A stretch of DNA of 64,000 nucleotides from Ananas comosus. Lineage: Eukaryota; Streptophyta; Magnoliopsida; Poales; Bromeliaceae. The stretch is from NCBI RefSeq assembly GCF_001540865.1, contig NC_033625.1:8543804-8607803 (forward strand), written 5' to 3'. Made by a program: the position numbers and the translations under genes. Below the pieces are notes generated by a model, which had not been told where the DNA came from, made no database searches, and saw only the letters and a list, made by a program, of their open reading frames with translations. Of the stretch, positions 21,701 to 29,894 are shown piece by piece (the first letter of the stretch is position 1; each line of letters starts with the position of its first letter).

Positions 21701-23496
21701 AATAAATCAAGTTGCTTTCCCTCTGGTTCTAGAGAGTTCGATGCTCTTTCATTTATAACATCTGAAGAATTCAATCTCCCTTCAAAAGTTGAATGTTTCT
21801 CTAAAATAATAACACTTTTTTTCTTCTTCTTGCGAGGATCATCTGCATTTAATAAATAGCCCACTCCATGCTTGAAGCTCGAATGCACGCTATTAGACCA
21901 CCAACGCGCATAATGTAAAGTCGGTTTGCCAATCCGGTCTTTCTTTGGTATAAAATAGTTAGTAGAAGTCCCATATCGTAGAAAATGATTCCAACACCCA
22001 GCAAGTGTTCCAAGATAATTGGCTAATTTAGGAACATTGATACTTTCAGGAAAAGATTGATCAAAGCCAAATTGTCGAGCAAAACGATAAGAATTATATG
22101 GCTGTGTGTGTAGTTTGTTCCCCAAACGAAGTGAAAGCACACTCTGTCTGATAGAAATTATATATTCATAGACCTCTTTTGGATATTTACACTCTCCTGT
22201 AGTCAATTTTGCATCATAAAGCCAACCATCATTAACAAAAGAATAAGAATATGGCAGGGGACGCCACACAAAATGGGCGCTCGATCTGAGATGAATTCGT
22301 GCTCGCTTAGCATTAAAAGGAGAAGCCGCCGCATCCATAAAAAATATCATTTGAGGAGGGCTTTGTAAGCCGGCGATGTTTTTGATATTATCGCTGATCA
22401 CCTTTCTAGAATAAGTCTGTTCAAAATGAAGACCAATCCACGCATATAGAAAACTAACAGGGAATTGAGGCCCAGGATGCGCAGGACCTTCGGGGTGGTC
22501 ACTCATGAAAGACAAGCCGGCGTGAATGGCACAAAGAATAGCAGGGGCTAAGGCAACCCTCTCACCTAACGCTAGCTTAGAAGCCATAATAAATGTCTCC
22601 GGCCTGATGAAATGATCTAACCCAGAAGGCATTACAAAGTTGCATAGCCATAAGGAAATGTAGGCCGCTCGAGTCGTATCTTCTGTATATGAGGGAGCGA
22701 GTTCTCTATTGCTTATATTCCGAGACTTAGATCGATTCAACTTCTTACAGCTTGTGTAAAAGAAATTCACCCATAAATCATACCGTACACGCTTATTAGA
22801 AGATCGAGCTATAAGCCATTGATAAATATCAAAAAGCTCCCTAACACAATTGGGATAATTGTTTTTGTTATAAAGTTCAGAATTTGGTGGGATATACTCA
22901 TCATACATATCACCGATAATTGGAAGCCCACTAAGTTCTCTAATTTCCCATAAAGAAATCCCAACCTCACCATATGGAAGATGAAAAGTATTTGTTTCTG
23001 AACACCATAGCTCCACCAATGCCTTAATGATATTAATATTTTTATTGTACTTCCCCCGTGAAGCTACAATACCTCCCAAAATGCCAGCACAACGTAACTG
23101 AGTTGTATAACGAGAGAGAATATAATTTCCCCATTCAATCAAACCTTCTACCTCAACGCTATCTCCAAAAAATCTACTCATTCCACACCATCCGGGATGA
23201 TTATTAAGTATTTTATACCCAAGAGATTGTAACGTGTCTCTTTCCTTCGGAGGACCTAATGGGGGCAATAATATAACATCGCCGTCACCATCAGAAGCAT
23301 AATAGTCAACTCCAAAACGACCCAATAACTGTTTCTGCTTAAATATTGCCCATTCTTTTAACATAGGCGTTTCATAAGGGATTACGGGCTCGGCGGAACA
23401 TCCAAATATTGGAGGTGAGCGCATTAAAGAAAGCCCTCTAAACACGCCTAAAGTTTTATCATCTGGATGAATTAATGGTTCGCTCTTTTTCCACAT
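18759..23496 (-). pseudogene. Plant mobile domain (PMD) protein gene, multi-exon, 3' exons decayed
   Basis: Exon 1 (23496-21601) is open for about 632 codons and holds the PMD core: MWKKSEPLIHPDDKTL, RFFGDSVEVEGLIEWGNYIL, ALVELWCSETNTFHLPYGEV, GISLWEIRELSGLPIIGDMY, VMPSGLDHFIRPETFIMASK. Likely exons follow at 21514-21446, 21341-21236, 20676-20590, 20102-19979, 19650-19534, 19451-19336 and 19141-18759; the first three junctions and 19534/19451 keep frame and have GT/AG sites. The last exon encodes a coiled coil (AELTLRLEVADDSLKKL). Lesions: a stop at 19336-19338 with further stops after it, and a one-base deletion in a T run at 19044-19047. Frame between 20590 and 20102, and between 19979 and 19650, is unresolved. 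PMD (MAIN-like) proteins are nuclear; some act in gene silencing, many belong to transposons. The gene is antisense to its host retrotransposon, which would explain the kept introns. Confidence 0.7.
20690..21180. repeat. TA-rich microsatellite in PMD gene intron
   Basis: Long runs of ta, tgta and ata units with short inverted repeats lie between the third and fourth PMD exons. No coding potential. Confidence 0.8.
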
Positions 23497-23786
23497 GATC
23501 TAGAAAGGGAAAAGGATTACAATATGAAGTTTGTGATCCAAAACAAAATATGTTGAGATCCATAAAATTAATTTGAATGTGTCATATCTCATACAGATTC
23601 TAAATATATATATATCTATATATATATATATATATATATATATCATCAAAAGAGATCGATCGATTAAGGGAATATCATGAAGAACTAAGCCATGATGAAA
23701 TTACCTTAGATCCTTGATGGCAATATGAAAATTGAAATCGTGCAAAAAGATCAGCACCTTTTCCACCTTGTTTAATTCACAAGCTT

Positions 23787-23801
23787 GAAAAGGTAGGGGG
23801 C
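23787..23801 (+). promoter_or_regulatory. Polypurine tract of nested element
   Basis: gaaaaggtagggggc ends three bases before the TGTTGAAGC start of the inferred 3' LTR at 23805. Confidence 0.6.
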
Positions 23802-23862
23802 ATTTGTTGAAGCATAAAAAAAAAGGAAGAAGAAGAAGAAAAAAGGGAGAAAGGAAAAAAGG

Positions 23863-24344
23863 TAGAAAGTGAGAAAATTTGAATAATGGTATATGCACTA
23901 GGTGCATGGAGAAATTTGAGTTCAAATTTTGAACCTGGTGCATAGGTTAATCCATGCACCAGGTGCATAGATTACAAAAAAAGTGGGATGTTCTCGTAGG
24001 CATGAATGAGTATTACAAATAGCAGATTAGTCCTTTCCCTTTCATATATTTGCAAGATGATCCCATCGTAACTTCCCACCTCTCCTACCCGCATCCCACT
24101 AACCCGATTATTTGCACGTTCCAAGCAGTTATAACCTAAGTATATTTGAACCCAATTGGGACACAGTTTTGAATCTTCAAACCTATTCCTAAACAAAAAA
24201 AAAACCCAATCCATCCCTGTGTTCACGAAAGAAAAAAAAAAAGAATGGTAAAAAAAATATAATATCTTTCTCCATTAAGGTAGCCATGATCAAAGCTCTA
24301 TCTCTCTCTCCTTAGTAATAAAAAAAAAAAGAAAAGAGAAGAAA

Positions 24345-24388
<44 letters not shown>

Positions 24389-24480
24389 AACACACGGGTG
24401 CTCTTTTTCTTCTTCAAGATCTCTAGCTGAGGAGCATTCAAGCTTCATTCATTCTCGTCGATTAAACAACCATCTCGGTT
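23863..24480. other. Low-complexity and AT-rich stretch
   Basis: It contains a gcaccaggtgcat repeat motif (23890-23970), poly-A runs and a CT microsatellite at 24350-24385. The short minus ORFs here are not supported. Confidence 0.5.
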
Positions 24481-24491
24481 GCGTGTCGAAG

Positions 24492-25062
24492 ATGAACAAT
24501 CTCATGACCAAATCGTTCCTTGACTACGTGGAACTGAAGAAGCAGGCGATGGTGATCGAGGGCTCCGGCGCGAGTCCCGAGGCGAGCGCGGATCTCGAGG
24601 CTAAGGGGGGCTCACCTCCGCGGAGGAGGCGAACCTCGCCCTCTTCTTCTCCGAGGTCGGCGCGATCCAATCCGCGATGGACGCCCTCTCCGCGCTCCTC
24701 TCCGACCTCCGCCTCCTCCACTCCGAGTCTCGAACCGCGCCTTCTCCCCGCGCTTCGCCACGGGGACCTCCGCGACCGCGTCGACTCTGACGTCGCCGCG
24801 ATCCTCCGCACCGTCCACTCCATCAAGGCGCAGCTCGAAGCCCTCGACGACTCCAACGCCGCGAACCGCACCCTCTCCCCGCGCTTCGCCGCGGGGACCT
24901 CCGTCGACCGCACGAGGGTTTCGGTCACCCACGGGATCCGGGCGAAGCTTCGCGATGCCATCCTCTCCGACCACAAAGAGACCCTGAAGCAAAACTACTA
25001 CAACGCCACGGGCGAGCTCGCCTCCGACAAGGTGCTCGAGGAAATGCTCAAGTGGAGAGGCG
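24492..25062 (+). pseudogene. Syntaxin (SYP1 family) gene fragment
   Basis: ATG at 24492 opens MNNLMTKSFLDYVELKKQAM, the typical N-terminus of plant plasma-membrane Qa-SNAREs. A missing base in the G run at 24615-24620 moves the next part (TSAEEANLALFFSEVGAIQS, helix Ha) to another frame. The first frame returns with RDRVDSDVAAILRTVHSIKA, NAANRTLSPRF, VDRTRVSVTHGIRAKLRDAI and LKQNYYNATGELASDKVLEE. About 35 bp (ctctccccgcgcttcgcc...) is duplicated at 24742 and 24874. The SNARE helix and membrane anchor are absent: the fragment ends at about codon 190 and is joined to an unrelated gene piece. Confidence 0.8.
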
Positions 25063-25069
25063 ACTCCAT

Positions 25070-25322
25070 GGATCCGCCGTGGTCCTCGCCGGGCGCGGCC
25101 GCACCTTCTGCTCCGGCGTCGACCTCACCGCCGCCGAGAACGTCTTCAAGGGCGACGTCATAGACCCCGCCGCCGACCCTGTCGCCGCCATGGCTGCGCG
25201 CTGCAAGCCCATCGCCGGCGCCGTTGCCGGATTCGCCGTCACTGCCGGGTTCGAGATCTCCCTCGCCTGCGACCTACTCGGCGGGCCGCGACGCCAAGTT
25301 CGTCAACACCTCCGCCGAGCTC
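25070..25322 (+). pseudogene. Enoyl-CoA hydratase gene fragment
   Basis: In the frame of the ATG at 25052 the sequence reads VVLAGRGRTFCSGVDLTAAE, then NVFKGDVIDPAADPVAAM, PIAGAVAGFAVTAGFEISLA and CDLL. This is the oxyanion-hole region of crotonase-fold enzymes, closest in wording to plant peroxisomal enoyl-CoA hydratases, which act in fatty-acid or branched-chain breakdown. A one-base shift near 25280 leads to AGRDAKFVNTSAE before homology ends in GC-rich repeats. Only about 85 residues of a protein of some 265 are present, with no start of its own. Confidence 0.8.
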
Positions 25323-25510
25323 TACTAAGCTCCGCTGAGTGCCTCCGCCAAGCTCCACCGAGCTCCGCTGAGTACCGCCGCATCTCCACCAAGCTCCGCT
25401 GAGCACCTCCCCGTCTCCACTGAAGCCGCCGCATCTCCGCCGCGTCTCCACCGAAGCCGCCGCATCTCCGTCGCGTCTCCACCAAGCTCCGCCGCGTCTC
25501 CATCTACATA
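25322..25510 (+). repeat. GC-rich tandem units in the chimera
   Basis: Short units related to aagctccgctgag and gccgcatctccgccgcgtct repeat from the end of the hydratase fragment to the next fragment. They generate repeated-looking minus ORFs that are not genes. Confidence 0.7.
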
Positions 25511-25579
25511 TCTCCACCCCCTCCACCTGTTCGACGAAATTCCCAAACGAAACGAGACGGGCGGCAAGAGTCGGTCTCC

Positions 25580-25740
25580 TTTGACAAGATCACGACGAGG
25601 CTGAAGAAGCTGAGTTATGGGCTGAGCAAACGAGCACTGCGACTTCATGCTCATCACCCAGAAGGTCTACGTTAGCATCTACAAGGTCGCACACGACTTC
25701 CCAGCTCGCGGGGCTCGCCGCGGAGATCATCCGCGTCAAC
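25580..25740 (+). pseudogene. Ribonucleotide reductase large subunit (RNR1) gene fragment
   Basis: Three frames in turn give FDKITTRLKKLSYGLS, EHCDFMLITQKVYVSIYK and TTSQLAGLAAE. In eukaryotic RNR1 these follow one another in the N-terminal ATP-cone region. Two frameshifts (near 25628 and 25690) separate them. About 50 residues of a protein of some 800 are present, so it is non-functional. What follows (VEVQSDTLFMVIINGSDELK, 25770-25830) may be part of a fourth gene that I do not recognise. Confidence 0.75.
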
Positions 25741-25904
25741 TTCCTTGGAACCGGCAGCCATCGAGCAGTGTAGAGGTGCAGAGCGACACGCTGTTCATGG
25801 TCATCATCAACGGCTCCGACGAGTTGAAGCCCGACGACCTTATCTGTTCACGTCCACCAATTGTTCGACGAAATGCCCAAGACATATCTTTCGACAGTGA
25901 ACTT

Positions 25905-26050
25905 AGAGAAAGAGCGGTGCTCTTCTCTTTATAAAAAATGTGTTATTAGAAGAGAAAGAGCGGTGCTCTTCTCTTTACAAAAAATATAGCATCATCGAAA
26001 GAGGGAGAGAGCGGTGCTCTTCTCTTTGCAAAAAATATTATCAAAAGAGA
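25905..26050 (+). repeat. Three tandem hairpin units
   Basis: Units of 46-50 bp each contain aaagagcggtgctcttctct, a stem with a ggt loop, followed by ttt(a/g)(c/t)aaaaaata. They sit just downstream of the gene-fragment chimera. Confidence 0.75.
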
Positions 26051-26149
26051 GAGAGATATTACTTCTCTGATTATGAAAGAGAGAGGAAGCTTTGTTACAT
26101 AAAAGGGAGGCAAAGGAGGGATTTTTCCACCTTAGTTGTCCCACGAATG

Positions 26150-27250
26150 TAAAAGAAACAAAGAAGGATTATGCATCTTTGTTGTCCTATACTATCAAAG
26201 ATAAAGAGAGAAAAAATACTCCCTTAATTCTCTTATAATTAAGAGGCAAGAGAAATCAATCAGATTGTTGATTGTTGTTCTTGTGATCGACTTATGGGAT
26301 GTTCATCGAACCCCTTAATTCTATCCAAAATTGAATCTCTCGATTTGGCTAAATTAGACCAAATCGAGATGCTCCAAATTAAATTAAGTTGAATTTTCAT
26401 TATTCATGACTGAGAATTTGACAAATAAAAAATGCATTCGAAATTTTTTAAGTGATGAATTTGATTCTGAACCATACATTTAAATATTTTGATCTCAAAC
26501 AAATCCTAGATAATTTCCATCTCAAAATCTCATCTGGAACAAGCCCGTACTCACCTCAAAAGCTCAATATGACCCAAGTTCAGCCCAAACATAAATCTGG
26601 GCCCAGCGCTATAACTTGCCTAAAGAAAATATGGGCTTAAACCATACGGGCCTAAATTGAGCCCGAACCCACATGTAATTCAAGCTTCAACCTGGATCCA
26701 TTATATGAATCCGAATTTGGACCGTGTTTAATCCATGAAGCTATACCTAGCCCAAGTCCAGATTTCAATTACCATGTGAACTTAATTCAAAATCTTAGTT
26801 ACACCACATGGGTCTAAATTGAGCCTGTAACACATCTGTAATCCATACTACATGGGCCTGAATTTAGCCCATACCCGAATCCATATCATATAAGCCTACA
26901 TCTAACTCACATTGAGCCTGAACCCAAATATAGCTTTACGGGCCTGAACTCAGCCCAAGTCTAAACCCAATGGCCAATCTACACATCTAAACCCAAACCC
27001 AACCTAATTATATCTCCAAATGGGCCTAAGTTCATGTCCAAGGCCGAATATAAACCCAGCCTAATTATATCTCCGAATGAGCCCAAGTTCATGTCAAGAC
27101 TAAATATAAACCCAAACCAATTATTTATTCCAGATTGATCCAAGCTGAACCCAATCTTTAATTCCAATCCAATCCAAATTTGACAAGCCATATATGAAAC
27201 CTATACCATAATAACCAAATCAAAGTCCAAACCTAACCTCAATCATGCAC
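26150..27250. other. Non-coding stretch with gggcc/cccaa word repeats
   Basis: From about 26570 to 27250 short words such as gggcctgaac, agcccaa and cccaaatataa recur at irregular spacing. The result is strong strand asymmetry (A/C-rich). No ORF of note. Confidence 0.5.
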
Positions 27251-27359
27251 AACCTAATCCAACCTCTTCTCTATACCAAGTCTTTGGAAACAAACCATTT
27301 CAACCCGATTCTCTAGCATATTCAAACTCGATCAAATTCTAAATATATGCTTAGAATTG

Positions 27360-28170
27360 ATCAAATCGTTTTTTTTTTTTATCTTAGTACATATGACTAA
27401 GGTAAAAATAATTAAATCGATTGGACTCTAGTACATATACTTAGAGTTCAAACATAAGAAATCAAGTTAGACTCTAATATGTATTATTAGAGTTTAATTT
27501 AAATCAATTTCGGCTAATCCTAATATATATATTTAGTATTTAGCCATCCTTCACCTTAGAGTGAACTCAAATTTAGTTTGACTCTAATATACATATTTAG
27601 AGTTCAATTAAATTAATTAAACTCTAATATATATATAATTAGAGTTAATCTAAATCAAATCGGCTAATTCTAATACAGATAGATTTAGCCATCCTGCACC
27701 TCATGGCGAACCCAAATTAGACTCTAATACATACACTTAGAGTTTAATTTAAATCAAAATTTTGACTAATCCTAACATATATAACTAGGATTTAGTTGAT
27801 ATTTCATCTCATGGTGAACCCAAATTAATTAACTGGCTAATACATACACTTGGAGTTTAATTTAAATCAAATTTTGACTAATCCTAATATATATAATTAG
27901 GATTTAGTTAATATTTCACCTTATGGTGGACTCAATGCGAGACATGATTAAGCTCTAACATATAAACATAGAGCTTAATTACACTGGACTTTGATATATT
28001 AAATCCTAACACATACATACAGGATGAGGACTCAAACTGAATATCAAATTAAACCCCATTGGACTTTATCACATATATTTAAAGTTCAATTAACTAAATC
28101 AAACTCTAATCCATTTAATTAGAGTTTAATTTGAATCCGATTAAGTCCCAATGCATATACATGGAATCCT
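27360..28170. repeat. Array of about 15 short hairpin modules
   Basis: Modules have the form ctctaat-(8 to 12 nt)-ttagag, or cctaata...taggatt, separated by spacers of 20-40 bp such as tttaatttaaatcaa. Some pairs with their spacers form larger units of about 90-100 bp (for example 27590-27690, 27715-27810 and 27830-27930). Confidence 0.75.
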
Positions 28171-28734
28171 TCATCTTAGGGTGAACAATGTTGAGCACTG
28201 AAACATATAGAGTTCAATCAAATCAATTTGATCATACACTTTGATTCAGAATCAAGTTCAATCAACCGTCATATTCATTCATGTACACTGGGGGTATGCC
28301 CCTGGTTAAGCCATGTAACTATACAATGGATTATGTTATAAAATCCATCTTTTATTCAATTTCAACCTATTTCAGCATTACAGGGGTCTCTTAATCGAAG
28401 GTGCCCTAACACTTTGTAGGGGTAATTAACGATAGACGCTTGCGTTTATTGGAAGCCATAAATCCACAATACCTGATTCCCATACATATTTAAATATTAA
28501 TCTGAATCATGAATACTACCCCACGGTAAAAATCAAAATAAGATTAACCGTGTGAGGTGCGTCATTCGTGGTCGCAGACAGCTCGGTGATGGTTTTTTAC
28601 CCTTACTCTTCTGTTGTTACTATTGCATCGTATATATTGAGCCTTGCACCCATGTTATTCCATTATACTCTGCTCGTTGTTTGCATGCTTAGTATCCTGA
28701 GTAGGAGTAGAGTAGTTCTATCTATATGCATATC

Positions 28735-28855
28735 TGTTGACCTGGTTGGTCGGTTGTTGCANCATTCCGTATCTGTTGACCTGGTTGGTCGGTTGTTGCA
28801 TTCCGTATCGGTTGACCTGGTTGGTCGGTTGTTCCATTCTGTATCTGTTGACCTG
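28735..28855 (+). repeat. 36-bp tandem repeat in LTR2 (four units)
   Basis: Unit tctgttgacctggttggtcg plus gttgttgcattccgta. LTR3 has two units at the same place (34888-34955). A single N at 28762 lies inside the array. Confidence 0.8.
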
Positions 28856-29894
28856 ATTGGTTGGTTCTCGTACTTCGTATCAGCGACCTTGCTGGTCGGT
28901 TGGACTCTGTGGACTTTGGGTCCAGGTAACACATCGACTCTCTCGTCATGTGTTTCGATCTGATTGATCGAGGTTTGACATTATACGCCCTTGTTTCTGG
29001 CTTCGGCCTAGGCATCGGCTTCAGCCGGTTTTTGTATTGAGCATACCAGCATGACGTAGTCACAACACTTAGGGGTATTCACGACACCGGGTCGGTTTGG
29101 CCACCGACCGGAGGTGTGCTTATCCGGATGGGTCGTCCTGTTGGGCAGGTGAATCAGGTCGGTGCAGATCAGTGACAGGCAGCGCTTGAGGTCTGCGAAC
29201 CAACATAGCAGGCACCAGATTGGGTATAGTTTTGGTTTGGTTACCTTGAGGCATACTCAGCTTTGCATTCCTTACAGTAGCAGTTTTATTTATTTCTTAG
29301 TTATCTGTTATAGCTATTGTAGTTTCTTCGTATCAGTATCTGTATTTGTTTACCATATTGTTGTTTACCTCTTCCTGATCCGGTGAGTACTCATCGCCTT
29401 CATCGGCTTGCGGTACCCACTGGGAGGGGAGACATGTTTACATGTTCTCACCTCCTCCACCATTTTTCAGGTATCGCCGGCGGTGAGAGTTGAGACGAGA
29501 CGTGAGACACGTTCATAGTGGTCGCTAGAGCTTCCGACCCAGTTTGTCAGTTTGGTTCCTACCCTGTTTATTTTTGTTATTAATAGCTTTTATATTACAT
29601 GGTTCTGTTGGTTTATGTTATTCGAATTCATGTGGTTTTGAATGAACTATAGAACTCGTGGAATGGAGAATGTACGAATGCATAGTTATCTTTATATTCA
29701 TTTAGTTGTGGTTGTATCGAGTTTACTTGTTGTACTTGTGCGACGCCGTGCAATTATAGGGGAGACTCTGTCCGTATGAACAGTGGATTTTCTGTATTTG
29801 TGGCGGATCTGACAAACCCTGGGGTCAGATTTTCAAAAAAAATTTAGACGCTTTTTCGCTGTGTTTCAAACTAAAAGGGACCCGGGGCGTGACA

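Larger units (their letters stand above)
18145..28580 (+). mobile_element. 10.4-kb LTR-type element nested in LTR2
   Basis: The ends are TGTTGAAGC and CGCAGACA, with a 5-bp duplication of the target, the signature of LTR retrotransposon integration. A second copy of the first 58 bases starts at 23805 and is preceded by a polypurine tract, so 23805-28580 reads as the 3' LTR. Only 58 bases of the 5' LTR are recognisable (18145-18202). The PBS, gag and pol are missing, so a large internal deletion is likely. The residual interior carries an antisense PMD gene next to the 3' LTR. Known plant Ty3/gypsy elements, notably of the Tat/Ogre group, can carry extra antisense ORFs in this position; membership is inferred from that layout and not from pol. 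Confidence 0.7.
23805..28580 (+). repeat. Inferred 3' LTR of nested element (4.8 kb)
   Basis: It begins TGTTGAAGCATAA after a polypurine tract and ends CGCAGACA at the target duplication. It contains a chimera of host gene fragments (24492-25740), tandem hairpins (25905-26050), a stretch rich in gggcc and cccaa words (26570-27250), a hairpin-module array (27360-28170), and about 300 bp of unremarkable sequence to the end. Because only 58 bases of a 5' partner survive, the LTR identity is an inference; a further nested insertion within it is possible. Confidence 0.5.
15592..29894 (+). repeat. LTR2, split by a 10.4-kb insertion
   Basis: The LTR segments are 15592-18144 and 28586-29894, about 3.86 kb in total, aligning along their whole length with LTR3 (32253-36116). 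The start is mutated from TG to GA; the end is GGGGCGTGACA and is followed by a PBS. It serves as the 3' LTR for the gag-only interior on its left and as the 5' LTR for the interior on its right. Relative to LTR3 it has two extra 36-bp units at 28735-28850 and lacks about 130 bp corresponding to 35740-35880. Confidence 0.8.

Noticed and set aside
24524..24992. Minus ORFs of 150 and 126 codons over the syntaxin fragment
   Set aside because: Antisense shadows of GC-rich coding sequence; only the plus strand gives recognisable syntaxin peptides.
27360..28170. CRISPR-like array
   Set aside because: Units are imperfect, spacers are themselves repeated, and the genome is a plant's; a degenerate hairpin array in a transposon fits better.
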